Positions 36,501-45,127 of a DNA stretch of 64,000 nt are shown here, in pieces; within the stretch, counting starts at the first letter, position 1, and every line of letters starts with the position of its first letter. The translations under genes and the position numbers were made by a program. Below the pieces are notes generated by a model, which saw nothing but the letters and a program-made list of their open reading frames with translations, searched no databases and had not been told where the DNA came from. Source of the stretch: Burkholderiales bacterium (GTDB taxonomy: Bacteria > Pseudomonadota > Gammaproteobacteria > Burkholderiales > Casimicrobiaceae). The DNA lies in assembly GCA_025354165.1 (NCBI GenBank), contig JANXNI010000050.1, positions 1-64,000 on the forward strand, in the 5' to 3' direction.

Positions 36501-39500
36501 AACTTACGATCAGTCGATTGCTGTAAACGCTGCAATTGACGCTGTAGTAGCCGCCTGTTAGCAACGCGGTTCCGAAGCTTGGTGGCACCGCGACAGGTGC
36601 GTCGGGATTGGAGACATCCACGATGCTGATTCCACTCGCCTGACACACATAGAGGTAATTGCCATTTCGCGCAAACGTCATGGGCGATGCGGGCAGCGTG
36701 AGCGTGCTGCGCAGCTTGATACTCTGTTGCCCGACGAGGCTGCGATCCAGATTGAGCGATACGTTCACCGTGCTGGTTCCCGGCGCAACGGAGGTGGGAT
36801 CGACGGCGATACTTGCGCCGAAAGGTTGCCCGACGAAGAATGAACCCGTGCCGGTCGCTCCGGGGATCGCGTTGTCGTTTGCGTCGGAAACTGCAACTTC
36901 AATGGTGTACGGTCCATCGGTGTATCCCGTCGTCAAGAACGCATTGAGCGGCACCGTGAGAACGTTGTCGCCGATAGCAAACGTGTAGAATAACGGTCCC
37001 GACGTACCTGTCACCACGTTATTACGATCACGAATCCGATAGCGAATGAAGACGTTCCGCGCATCATTCACTGCGCTCAAAAGACGCACAGTGGGTGTAA
37101 AGCTCGTGCCCGCGATGGCGTACGTTGGGGTGGTGGTGACATCAACCACTCGAATCACTTCCGAGCGGACAGTCAACTGGCCAACGGTTGACTTCACGCT
37201 GGCCGGGTCATCTTCGGGCGTGACGATGATCTGATAGTCAAAAGCCAGTGCCGCGCTGCCGTTACTGAAGGTGGCGTACGCTTCTGGAAGATAGAAGTTG
37301 GTGCGAGAGTTCGCTGGCACGACCACGCGCGACGTGTTGAACGCAGCGGTCACCCCGCTCGGCAAGCCCGTGATGGCGAGATTCATGGCGCGTGGATTTG
37401 CGGTGTCGTTAAAAATATTGATGTCGACGCGCGTGTTTGCGTTGGGCAGATTGGTCATCACCGCAGGATCGAGATAAACACGGAAACCGTTGCCGTACGC
37501 CGTCTGCAACGCGGTTTTCAGTGCGCAGAATTGCGTATCCAGATTGGTAAGTGCCGCGCCTACAGAGGCGGTGCTCGCCGCCGCAAGAGTCGCCCGAGCA
37601 GCGGTGAATCCTGATGCCAGCGGGGTCATGAACGGTGCCGTCAACTGGCCGATCACGGTGTCAAGCTCGGCCAAAACCTGTTGCCGCAAAGCGTCGGATA
37701 TGGGCTGCGCGGCGAGTTGGTCAATGTCATTGGTGAGTCCACCTAAGACAGCAGCCAGATTAGTGCGCCCGATCTGTGCTGCGGCAATAGACGAAGGGGC
37801 CACGCATTGGGCGACAGCCGACGTGACAGACACGGGCAGCGCTGCGCGTACCGGGAACGCGGCACCAAAATTTCCGCTGACGATAGCTGTGAGGTGACTG
37901 CCGGGGGTCGCTGCTGAGCTTACCGTCCCCACAAGCGGGAACGAGCGGCTTTCGCCCGCGGCTAGCGTCACGCCAGCCGGGACACCCGTTACGGAAAGCC
38001 CGGACGACGTTTGCAGGGCGAGGGTCACTGGCGTGCTCTGATTGCCAAGCGACTCCACTGTAAGCGTCAGTGGAAGCACGGCCCCCGGCAACGCTACTTG
38101 CGGATTGGGTCGGATGCGCATCGACAGCGCCGTGGCGGCGGGTGTGGTGAAGCTGCCAGTAAACGTCGTGCTGACCGAAGGCGAGGTAACACTAGTGCCC
38201 GAGATCTGAACAAAGGCCGTGGTTCCAACAGACGGGATCAAGCGATCAGGCGCCACACAGACATGGAACTCAAAGCTTGCGCCGGGTGCAATACGGACTA
38301 CCGGCCACACATACCTGACGTCGGTGACGTTTAAATTGTTGCCGCTACCGGTGGAATCGAAGCGAAAACTGTCGGCGACGGGGCCTGTGTTGACTGCCCG
38401 CACCAGATATACGGACGGGAATTCCGAACCGAGGAAAGGCACCGTAAACCTCGTATCGAGGCTGGCGGTGAGCGTGAGCCCCGCCGTTGCGCCCGGTGTT
38501 TGCGGCGCGGGCAGGGGTGGTATTGCCGAGGAGAAGAGCGTGCTTGGCAGTGGCGGATCACCGCCTTCGCCAGCAAACACCTTGGTCATATCCTCCAGCC
38601 CATCAAGCAGTCCGCTAATCAGGGCGACCACCAGACTTGCATTGCCCGAAACATTAATGTTGAGCAGGCCGAGACCGGTGATTTCTGCCTTGATCTGACC
38701 GAGAATGCCTTTGAGGATGGGCCGCATGATGTCGCCAATACGCGCGCCAAAATCGCCAAACGCGTTGGCGTTGCTGATTGAATCAATAACGGCCGACATT
38801 AACGCCACGCCGAACACACCAAAAGCGTTGACGCGACCAATGAATTGCGCAGGTATGTCCTCAAAAGTAGAGTTGAGTACTCCGAGCAGGTTAAACGCGT
38901 ATTCAACAAAGGCACCATGCGAGCCGTCTTCCAGGGTGCTGATGGTGTAGCCGGTCGCCGGATCGGTCTCAAGCCAGGCGGTGACGGGCGTACCTTGTAC
39001 GTTCACCACATCCATCGGTGCTAAAACAACACGCCCTGCGCGCACGGCATCTTGAATGCGCAAGCGCGATTCGGTGGAGAGATTTAAATCGTTGACGGCA
39101 TCAAGGTTGGCGCTGGCAATCGGCAGGTAGCGAGCACTGTCGGTGAGGCCAGTGAAGACGCTGGCAATCGATCGATTCGGATCACCCGTCAATCTCGACA
39201 GAACCTCTCCTTCAAGCACTGACTCGCCGAAGCCACGGATGCGTTCAAAATTTTTGGTGTTCAGGACTGAGATGCCAGGCAGCGATAAAACTCGCAGATC
39301 ATTTTTTCGGATGTCGAGCGAGAGCGCATAGGAGCCCGCTTTAAGCTTCGACTGGGCGATGGTCACGCGCGGAGAGGCTACGTAAGCTTTGACCAGAGTA
39401 CGCAAGGATTGGTCGTCGACTTGACGATCCGCTGCACCCAAAAAAGTGGCAAGTGCCATCTCCTGCATGGCGATCAGGGCGTAGCGGTTGGTGTTGGCGG

Positions 39501-40731
39501 CGTTTCTGGCAATCGCCTGCTGTGACGGGTCGCGCAGCGCTGGAGGCGGCAATGCCTGTACCTGCGGCGCTAGCGTGGCCAGTTGCGCCTGCAACGCTTG
39601 AAGGCGCGACTTACGAATAGCGAAATCGTCGAGTGCCTGCCTTGAAGGCGCAATCGAGATTGTCATCAAGTCGAGCACACTTAGAACCGGTTGCGTGAGG
39701 CTAGCCGGATCGACGCTGACGGAGCCACCAAGCGTGCGCGACGCGTAACCGACCCGGTCAAACATGGGACGCCGATAGCTCTGAATTTGACCCGAAGGAT
39801 CGACGATATCGATGTTGACGAAAACGCCAGTCACGAGAATATTTCCCAACGGAAAATTGGTGATGATTTCGCCATAGTCAGTGCCGCGGATGACGTCATA
39901 GGTGTCAACGCCGGATCGACTGTCACCGACCGTGAGGTAGGGCGAATAGGTATTCTGCGTCGCGCTAAGGGCAAGCCCTGGGGGTGAAAAGGTATTGACG
40001 AAATGACTGACCGTGATGGGCTTGTCAACAAGGTCCGCACTGTCAAATGAACGATCAAGCACAGTCGCGGTGCCCATGCCCAAACCAAACGCGGCGGCCG
40101 CCTGAGTGAACGATTCGACATCCAGACGAATTCGTGTGCTGTGGCGTTGATTTGCCGGGATGCTGTTGAACGTCTGGCTGGCCGTCGTGAAGGTCTGATT
40201 CACTGCCGCTCCTGCAAATGCGGTATCGAGCGCGGTGTAAGCGCCGCTGGTGCCCACACGGTATTCAACCCAGGTGTGGTTCTGGGCCTCGGGCACCAGA
40301 TTGGCGGGGTTGAAGCCGGGGGCCGGGTTGTCGCAACCCAGAATGCGCGACGGGTCGCTGAACGCGCGGCCGATTAGGGCCGTGACCTCGGTATTGCCAA
40401 GCAAACCCTGCACATAGTGCGCATCAATGGCCGGGTTCGCCGCACGGAGAAGCGCAATGGTCAGGCTGGCGCGATCCAGCGCGTTGCCCGCCTTGCTCGC
40501 CAAAACGCCGCGCGCGCCGCGCAAACTACCCACGTAAATTTCAATGCCAATGTTGTCGCGAACGTATTGATGAATCGCGGTCGGGCTGTTGCCGAGGCTG
40601 GTCGCCAGCGCGATCACGCGCGGATCGGCGGGATCGGCCGGGTCGGCCCATACGGTGAGCGCGATCAGCATCGTCGCTGCTGCCGTGAGGACGGCGCGGA
40701 GTGAGCGTTGAAGCGCAGCAGCGAGTGTCAT
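33574..40731 (-). CDS. Giant secreted protein: transglutaminase-like, beta-sandwiches, LVIVD propeller, dockerin-like tail
   Basis: The 2385-residue product starts at an ATG after AAGGAG, with a signal peptide ending TVWA (residue 29). Residues ~35-180 resemble a bacterial transglutaminase-like domain with HTWVEY and LDTAF holding the His and Asp. The expected catalytic Cys region reads KAGNALDRAS, with Ala, so the domain is probably not an active enzyme. Residues ~850-1300 and ~1790-2250 are repeated beta-sandwiches with alternating S/T/V/A (NEW3/CARDB-like). Residues ~1345-1725 look like an LVIVD beta-propeller (NYLYVCQASGISIVDVSNP). The tail has two calcium-loop repeats, LDIDGDGVVRPNTDGLLITR near 2263 and LDIDGNGQSLAASDGVLLLR near 2328. 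It is probably a surface or matrix protein. Confidence 0.85.
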   Translation of the reverse strand: MTLAAALQRSLRAVLTAAATMLIALTVWADPADPADPRVIALATSLGNSPTAIHQYVRDNIGIEIYVGSLRGARGVLASKAGNALDRASLTIALLRAANPAIDAHYVQGLLGNTEVTALIGRAFSDPSRILGCDNPAPGFNPANLVPEAQNHTWVEYRVGTSGAYTALDTAFAGAAVNQTFTTASQTFNSIPANQRHSTRIRLDVESFTQAAAAFGLGMGTATVLDRSFDSADLVDKPITVSHFVNTFSPPGLALSATQNTYSPYLTVGDSRSGVDTYDVIRGTDYGEIITNFPLGNILVTGVFVNIDIVDPSGQIQSYRRPMFDRVGYASRTLGGSVSVDPASLTQPVLSVLDLMTISIAPSRQALDDFAIRKSRLQALQAQLATLAPQVQALPPPALRDPSQQAIARNAANTNRYALIAMQEMALATFLGAADRQVDDQSLRTLVKAYVASPRVTIAQSKLKAGSYALSLDIRKNDLRVLSLPGISVLNTKNFERIRGFGESVLEGEVLSRLTGDPNRSIASVFTGLTDSARYLPIASANLDAVNDLNLSTESRLRIQDAVRAGRVVLAPMDVVNVQGTPVTAWLETDPATGYTISTLEDGSHGAFVEYAFNLLGVLNSTFEDIPAQFIGRVNAFGVFGVALMSAVIDSISNANAFGDFGARIGDIMRPILKGILGQIKAEITGLGLLNINVSGNASLVVALISGLLDGLEDMTKVFAGEGGDPPLPSTLFSSAIPPLPAPQTPGATAGLTLTASLDTRFTVPFLGSEFPSVYLVRAVNTGPVADSFRFDSTGSGNNLNVTDVRYVWPVVRIAPGASFEFHVCVAPDRLIPSVGTTAFVQISGTSVTSPSVSTTFTGSFTTPAATALSMRIRPNPQVALPGAVLPLTLTVESLGNQSTPVTLALQTSSGLSVTGVPAGVTLAAGESRSFPLVGTVSSAATPGSHLTAIVSGNFGAAFPVRAALPVSVTSAVAQCVAPSSIAAAQIGRTNLAAVLGGLTNDIDQLAAQPISDALRQQVLAELDTVIGQLTAPFMTPLASGFTAARATLAAASTASVGAALTNLDTQFCALKTALQTAYGNGFRVYLDPAVMTNLPNANTRVDINIFNDTANPRAMNLAITGLPSGVTAAFNTSRVVVPANSRTNFYLPEAYATFSNGSAALAFDYQIIVTPEDDPASVKSTVGQLTVRSEVIRVVDVTTTPTYAIAGTSFTPTVRLLSAVNDARNVFIRYRIRDRNNVVTGTSGPLFYTFAIGDNVLTVPLNAFLTTGYTDGPYTIEVAVSDANDNAIPGATGTGSFFVGQPFGASIAVDPTSVAPGTSTVNVSLNLDRSLVGQQSIKLRSTLTLPASPMTFARNGNYLYVCQASGISIVDVSNPDAPVAVPPSFGTALLTGGYYSVNCSVYSNRLIVSFDRDLPTNTASLKVAVFDIAGTNATTPVLVTTTPIATGKQFGFGATVQGTDAYIFTQKYFYNAVSQFIFEQHGNLLKFDFSNPNAPLLSGELYHAFTAPTGPADNQPDSGGPHLVYGVAPHTANRALLATTSSTDGNFGGGVGRLLTIDTAALNTNCPGAVNPCIISTLDVPLAKVLSGVAYQGTAALASGDTEGIYDNLSGFTGNVTFSAISLANPSAPTLTSTLITGLNYHESETCNPARRNGGSPLQALTNNYYAIGAYNNASCTWVMALVDANDPAQLRVLPYDLPDSVRAFSLNGNLLYVITASSVLVFDYTAITGPSITANVVVPKGTGVALVPGSFNLAPSFITSSATTDTYTWLQPTVAPITWQATVSNMQPGSSRNVANGGGIAFTLPTLGSGTLPLGAAAVTANHVVSISPATHSPPIQIGAPATFTITLSNPSASPVTYSLAAQGVPAAWVKTLAPSVTVAANSNATTPLVLQTDIAASGGVFPFRVFATAGGASDAAVAALANYYSPDLGGDFSSTVYSSTAVATPSPATGALASTTTVTVRVTNTGTASETYYLGINSLPTNIGNFYWDVSFPQAPTAVAPGAFVDFQALVYVPNHAVLGVNSVALNLFAGGLRSTITVPVNVVNAGVSLGISPNSGSSSTPFVATVTNLASVADTFDLTLNGPLGPTVTAASTAVTLAAGASTTVNLAVGNAASFSTPGTSSFGLLAISRASSAAFARASASVAISAAAAVSVIGQPSSTAITSTPLTKSINVFVQNMGNTEDVFGLAIFGSTGPVTAQLINASGAAANAIGGIAIPAFSSAVVRLTATVSGAATVTVRATSQSNASIQASATITFSNAPTCNLDIDGDGVVRPNTDGLLITRYLLGLSGSALIEGAYNPAYGTLSDITSRLDILSSNNWLDIDGNGQSLAASDGVLLLRALFGFTGTAVTDDALGAPPQARSDWAAIRTYLNTTCALGLP

Positions 40732-40824
40732 GCGAACTCCTTTTGACTACGGCAGAACGACCGATCATCGGAAACGACCGCAACTTCATTGTGCGGGTTC
40801 GCTCAGCCTCAGGCAACGAAGAGC

Positions 40825-40843
40825 AGGTTACAGATAGGTTACA
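40825..40843 (-). promoter_or_regulatory. Paired TGTAACCT boxes, 11-bp period
   Basis: On the minus strand TGTAACCT occurs twice with an 11-bp period, about 95 bp upstream of the giant secreted gene. The architecture and distance match the TGTAGGG pair upstream of the secreted gene at 2503. Such repeats suit an OmpR/PhoB-type winged helix. Function is inferred. Confidence 0.4.
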
Positions 40844-40901
40844 CAAGGGCCAAAAAACACACTTTGTGTCAAAAAGCGAAGCGACTCAGGCGGCCGTAGA
40901 T

Positions 40902-42737
40902 TTAGTGCGCTGGCAAGCCGAAACGGCGCATCAAGGACCTCCAGCCTGCCGTACCGTGCATTCGGTCAAAAATTGGATCAACGGCGCTGCACAAGAAGTT
41001 GTAGTCGCATGCGACTGCCGCTCGCTCCAGTTCATCAAGCGCGGCAAGATCGTTTCCTAATGCACATTCGATCATCGCAAATTGATAAGGCGAAACGAAG
41101 GCTCTTTTGGCGTAGTTCACCAAATCAGTTTGCGCGCGCCTGGCCTCGTCAATGCGGCCGACCAGCGCCAGCGTCACCGCGAGCCCGCAGTGGCCGATAC
41201 TGAGATCGGGGTGGCGAACGATGGTCTCGCGGTAGTGTCGCTCGGCTTGCGACACATCACCCGAATGCAGACAGGTGTAGGCCAATAGCGTGCGCGCCAT
41301 GACGTTATTTGCGTTGGCCTCAAGCATGCCGTCAAACACGGCGCGTGCCTCGCCAAAGCGGCGTTGATAGAGGCGCAGCGTGCCTTGATTCACGCGCGTT
41401 TGTGCATCGAGAGGATCGAGCGCTCGGGCGTTCAAGAAGTTGCGTTCTGCTTCGTCAAAGCGACGCATGAACATGAGTCCGAACGCATAAGATCGGTGCG
41501 CCGAGACATAGCTCGGGCCGAAGTGAATGGCGCGCAACAACGAGCGTTCCGCGTTCGGCCAATCGTGCTCGTAGTAGAAGGCAAACATGCCGAGCGTGGC
41601 GTGCGCCTCCGGCAGTTGCGGTTCGAGCGCCAGCGCATTCGCGACTGCTGAGCGCATGAGCGGTGCCACATCGGTGGCCGCACGCATCGTCATGCCCACC
41701 TCCTGTAACAGCGCGATGGCATAGGCCGCATGACCGCGCGCAAAATCCGGTGCATCGGTTGTGACTTGCGCGAAAAGCGCCGTGGCACGCGCAATCGAAT
41801 CGGTCGTGCGCACGCGAATCGCGATGTTGCCGCGCTCAAACAGATCGCGAACCGCTTCGGAGACCCGGGGCGCACCCGGGCTTGAGGCGGACGCGCTGGT
41901 ATGAGCCTTAGCAGGCAGAAAGTCGTGGCGCGTTATGTTCGTGTCGCCGGTGCTCGGCTCGTGACGCAGCATCGCGATCACCGTCGGCAACGCCGCCCGC
42001 ACCATCGCCGTCACCGCATCAAAAAAACGGAATCGAGCAGAAGCAGCGCCCACGACCGAGTCCGACCACAGATGCAGCCCGTCGTTGGCCGCGACAATCT
42101 GCACGATGGCACGTAGCTCATCGTTCTCCTGTTGCAGGCTGCCCTCGATCAGGATGTCGGCGGACAATGCCGTTGCAATGTCGCGAATGTCACGGCGGAC
42201 GTTCCTGAATTGCATCGCCGAAGTGCGCGCAACCACGCGCAGGTTGGGCATGCGCGCCAGCGTATCGGTGATTTCCTCGGTGAGCGCGTCGCTCCATGCG
42301 GCAATGTCGCCACTTTCGATGTCACCCAAGCCGTCAAGCGGAAGCACGGCAAGCACGGGATGCGGCTTATTGTCATCGTCGGCGCGCGGTGCTGGGGCTA
42401 ACCGGCGCAGTAAAGGAACGTAGCTTCCCAGCGGCAACTCGATGACGACGCGTGCTTCGGCCCCCGCGTTCGCGTAGTAGCGTTTGAGGCGCACCCTCAG
42501 GCGCCGCGCTTCCACGCGAACGGTGCTATCGGTGGCGGGATCGAAATGAGCGGCGGCGCGTCCAAATATGTGTACGCCAAGATGAATTTCGCGAAGATTC
42601 GCGAGCCGGTCTGCCAGCAACTCTTCGACCAGATAACGCAGCAGGCGCTGGTGCTGCGGCGAGCGCACAAACGCCGCGCTGCCGCATACCGCGTCAAGCT
42701 CGTGGCGCACGAGGTCAGTCGGGATGGCGGATTGCAT
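40902..42737 (-). CDS. TPR protein with N-terminal regulator-like domain and TolB/FlgO-like segment
   Basis: The 611-residue product has an N-terminal domain (residues ~10-105) with LREIHLGVHIFGR and DPATDSTVRVEARRLRVRLKRYY, a pattern common in bacterial signalling proteins with TPRs and possibly a winged helix. Next comes a domain with VLAVLPLDGLGD and LTEEITDTLARMPNLRVVARTSAM, as found in adenylate-cyclase-associated TolB-like modules, with ADILIEGSLQ. From about residue 310 helical TPR repeats run to the end (ARALDPLDAQTRVNQGTLRL). There is no catalytic cyclase domain. It probably senses or scaffolds; its targets are unknown. It ends about 170 bp upstream of the giant secreted gene, on the same strand. 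Confidence 0.75.
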   Translation of the reverse strand: MQSAIPTDLVRHELDAVCGSAAFVRSPQHQRLLRYLVEELLADRLANLREIHLGVHIFGRAAAHFDPATDSTVRVEARRLRVRLKRYYANAGAEARVVIELPLGSYVPLLRRLAPAPRADDDNKPHPVLAVLPLDGLGDIESGDIAAWSDALTEEITDTLARMPNLRVVARTSAMQFRNVRRDIRDIATALSADILIEGSLQQENDELRAIVQIVAANDGLHLWSDSVVGAASARFRFFDAVTAMVRAALPTVIAMLRHEPSTGDTNITRHDFLPAKAHTSASASSPGAPRVSEAVRDLFERGNIAIRVRTTDSIARATALFAQVTTDAPDFARGHAAYAIALLQEVGMTMRAATDVAPLMRSAVANALALEPQLPEAHATLGMFAFYYEHDWPNAERSLLRAIHFGPSYVSAHRSYAFGLMFMRRFDEAERNFLNARALDPLDAQTRVNQGTLRLYQRRFGEARAVFDGMLEANANNVMARTLLAYTCLHSGDVSQAERHYRETIVRHPDLSIGHCGLAVTLALVGRIDEARRAQTDLVNYAKRAFVSPYQFAMIECALGNDLAALDELERAAVACDYNFLCSAVDPIFDRMHGTAGWRSLMRRFGLPAH

Positions 42738-42803
42738 GGAATTGACGCGACGCCGAAGAAAAATGATCGACGCGCCATTGTCGCCGCCTGCGCCGAGACG
42801 TCA

Positions 42804-42923
42804 AGTAACTTTTACGTGAAACGGCGTTTTAATGGGGGCGAGCGCTTATTTATGGCGAAACTCGACTTATGCAATAATTATCTTCTAGCCCTTATGCAGT
42901 GGCGCTTTCACGATAAAGCTGTT
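42804..42923. repeat. 120-bp dyad element, copy 4
   Basis: Left arm AGTAACTTTTACGTGAAA, centre AACTCGACTT at 56-65, TAGCCCT at 83-89 and TATGCAGTGG at 90-99, right end ATAAAGCTGTT. It lies 35 bp downstream of the tetrapyrrole-methylase-family gene stop (minus strand) and 66 bp upstream of the TPR gene. Confidence 0.85.
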
Positions 42924-42958
42924 TATTCAAGCTTCCGAACTTGGCATGAAATTAGGCG

Positions 42959-43669
42959 TTATTGCCGAGTGCCCAGCAAAAAGAGCGTCGGCTCTTTTTG
43001 CGAAAGTGCCGAGCGATCTGTATCCGTCCACGTGCTGATTTGTTTGCAGACGATAGTTTCCTGCGCGGTCGAAAGCGCTTGCGCGACACATAAATCAATG
43101 TTGCCGCTGACCGTTGCGCGTATCGCGTCAATCATGGGCGCGTTGCGGTACGGCGTTTCGATGAAGATGTGCGTGCCGTGCGTGGTTTTGACTAGCCGGT
43201 CAATGGCTTTCAACGCGGCATCACGCTCCGGCGCTTTGCTGGGAAGATAACCGTGAAACGTGAAGAGCTGCCCGTTCATGCCGCTCGCCATCAGGCCGAG
43301 CAGCACGGACGACGGACCGACCAGGGGCACGACCCTCGCACCGATCTGATGCGCAAGCGCAACGAACGTCGCGCCGGGGTCGGCCATGCCGGGGCAACCG
43401 GCGTCGGAGACGACGCCGACGTCAATACCCGCTTTGAGCCATGCCGCACATTGTTCAATCGCAGCCTTCGCCGGATCGCACGGCACCATTGCGATGTTGG
43501 CAATCACCCGTTCCGGCGACACGGTTTTAAGGAGGGCGCGGGCGACTTTTGGAGTTTCTACGATGAAGTGGGAAAGTTGACGCGCGGTGGCCAGCGTGCG
43601 TGCGGGCAATACGTCGGCCGGATTGCTGAGCCCGAGAAGATTGGGAACAAGGTAGAGCGTTCCGCTCAT
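42959..43669 (-). CDS. RsmI-like SAM-dependent methyltransferase (tetrapyrrole methylase fold)
   Basis: The 236-residue product is of the tetrapyrrole methylase superfamily, close to but shorter than RsmI, the 16S rRNA C1402 2'-O-methyltransferase. Landmarks are LYLVPNLLG at the start, VGVVSDAGCPGMADPGA in the SAM-binding region, PLVGPSSVLLGLMASG, and FHGYLPSK. In Betaproteobacteria such a paralogue commonly sits with maf and rpmF. Its ATG overlaps the maf stop as ATGA, so the two are coupled. The substrate may be rRNA or unknown; I do not assign rsmI. Confidence 0.8.
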   Translation of the reverse strand: MSGTLYLVPNLLGLSNPADVLPARTLATARQLSHFIVETPKVARALLKTVSPERVIANIAMVPCDPAKAAIEQCAAWLKAGIDVGVVSDAGCPGMADPGATFVALAHQIGARVVPLVGPSSVLLGLMASGMNGQLFTFHGYLPSKAPERDAALKAIDRLVKTTHGTHIFIETPYRNAPMIDAIRATVSGNIDLCVAQALSTAQETIVCKQISTWTDTDRSALSQKEPTLFLLGTRQ

Positions 43670-44238
43670 AGCGCACCCAGCTCCCGCAAAAAATCGGTGA
43701 GTCGGATCAGCGGCAGTCCAATGATCGCGGTCGGGTCGTCGCTTTGCACGGCTGAGAGTAGTGTGATGCCGTTGGTCTCGACCTTCACCGAGCCAGCGGC
43801 GTCGAACGGTTTTTCGCGTTCGAGGTAGGCGATGAGCACGGCGTCGGGCAGGTTGCGGTACACAATTTCGGTCGGCACGACGTCAATCAGCGGCGTATGT
43901 CCCGGTGCTAGTACGCAAAGCGCCGTGTAGCAAATCAGCGTGCGGCCCTGACAGCGCTGGAGTTGAGCCAGCGCTGTGGTGAAATCGCCGGGTTTGGACA
44001 TTGCTTCGCCATCGAGATCGAGCACCTGATCGGAGCCGATGACGATGGCGTGCGGGTGCTTGGTCGCGACGGCGGAAGCCTTTTCGAGCGCCAATCTGCG
44101 GCAGTTCGCCAACGGCAATTCGCCCGCAAGCTGTGTCTCGTCAACCTCGGGTTTCTCAACCGAAAACGGCATCGTCATCCGTTCGAGCAGTTCACGGCGA
44201 TAGCGGGAGGTGGAGGCGAGAATCAGCGGATAGGTCAT
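43666..44238 (-). CDS. Maf family nucleotide pyrophosphatase (YceF type)
   Basis: The 190-residue product has the Maf signature: LASTSRYRRELLERM at the N-terminus (nucleotide pocket) and VIGSDQVLDLDGEAMSKPG, with the catalytic aspartate. E/DETQ in VEKPEVDETQ is also typical. Maf enzymes of the YceF branch hydrolyse 7-methyl-GTP and related modified nucleotides. It overlaps the methyltransferase by 4 bp and diverges from the yceD-rpmF operon, an arrangement also found in other Betaproteobacteria. Confidence 0.92.
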   Translation of the reverse strand: MTYPLILASTSRYRRELLERMTMPFSVEKPEVDETQLAGELPLANCRRLALEKASAVATKHPHAIVIGSDQVLDLDGEAMSKPGDFTTALAQLQRCQGRTLICYTALCVLAPGHTPLIDVVPTEIVYRNLPDAVLIAYLEREKPFDAAGSVKVETNGITLLSAVQSDDPTAIIGLPLIRLTDFLRELGAL

Positions 44239-44277
44239 ATTGCTGGAAGTGTAGTAGCGCCGCCCTCAGAAAATAGT

Positions 44278-44283
44278 TATAAT
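44278..44283 (+). promoter_or_regulatory. -10 box of the yceD-rpmF-fab operon
   Basis: A perfect TATAAT stands 112 bp upstream of the GTG start of yceD in the divergent spacer with maf. I see no good -35 box at 16-18 bp, so an activator or another start may be involved. Confidence 0.45.
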
Positions 44284-44394
44284 CGTGGGCTTTCGTGTTC
44301 CCGGCTGAAGGCATGTCAGTTCGGATCAAATGACCCGTGAATTGATCGTCTGGAGGCCAAAATTAGCATCAAAGACGCTCAAAAACCTGAAAAA

Positions 44395-44853
44395 GTGAAG
44401 ACTGACGCCGACTGGAAGTATCGCCAGAACGCATCGCAGTTTGCGCGGTTGGGTTATGAGATCGCGGGGCCGCTCAGCACCGAAATGCTGGCGCGAACCG
44501 CTGAGAGCGACGCGGTTGTTCACGCGATCACCGGTTCGGTGCGATGCCTCGAAGCAAAGATTTCTGGGCGCATCGGCTTTGTCGTGTCGGTGGCAGGATC
44601 GGTGGGTTTGACCTGTCAGTCCTGCGGTGCGGAGTTTGATATGCCCGTTGATTCGCGATCAGTGATTCATGTGGCGCAAGACGCCGCAGAGCTCGCGAGT
44701 TGGGAAGATGAAGCGTTTGAGTGCGTTGAGGCCAATGAAAAAACCTCGGCGCTCGAACTGGTAGAAGATGAATTGTTGCTCTCGATACCGTATGTACCGA
44801 GATGCCCGAAGTGCGACGCAGCGGATGCGCCGCACACACACGAATTTAATTAG
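44395..44853 (+). CDS. YceD/DUF177 family protein
   Basis: The frame with a GTG at 44395 gives 152 residues. The family region QFARLGYEIAGPL is near the N-terminus. CQSCGAEFDMPV and the matching CPKC near the end (VPRCPKCDAADAPHTH) are the cysteine pairs of DUF177. YceD has been linked to 23S rRNA and ribosome assembly and is usually encoded beside rpmF, as here. The start is unclear: GGAGG at 44352-44356 is ideally spaced for an ATT at 44362 in the same frame, which would add 11 residues, while the GTG lacks a good ribosome site. It is 32 bp upstream of rpmF. Confidence 0.85.
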   Translation: MKTDADWKYRQNASQFARLGYEIAGPLSTEMLARTAESDAVVHAITGSVRCLEAKISGRIGFVVSVAGSVGLTCQSCGAEFDMPVDSRSVIHVAQDAAELASWEDEAFECVEANEKTSALELVEDELLLSIPYVPRCPKCDAADAPHTHEFN

Positions 44854-44885
44854 CGTTAGTTTTTATAGTTACGTAGGAGTCAATC

Positions 44886-45068
44886 ATGGCCGTTCAACAA
44901 AACAAAAAATCCCCCTCAAAACGTGGCATGCACCGCGCTCACAATGGCCTCACCGCGCCGCATCTGGGCGTTGAGCCAACGACTGGCGAAGTGCATCGTC
45001 GTCACCACATCAGCCCCACCGGCTTTTATCGTGGCGTGAAGGTTGTGCAGACCAAAGCTGACGAGTAG
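44886..45068 (+). CDS. rpmF: 50S ribosomal protein L32
   Basis: The 60-residue protein has the L32 features: [20 protein letters not shown] and [16 protein letters not shown]. It has no cysteines, so it is of the zinc-independent form. TAGGAGT precedes the ATG. It stands between yceD and plsX, the common order. Confidence 0.97.
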   Translation: MAVQQNKKSPSKRGMHRAHNGLTAPHLGVEPTTGEVHRRHHISPTGFYRGVKVVQTKADE

Positions 45069-45127
45069 TCGGCCTTAGTCCTCGCTGAATACCGTTCCGG
45101 TCGCCGAGCCACGCGCTGTCTGCACCA

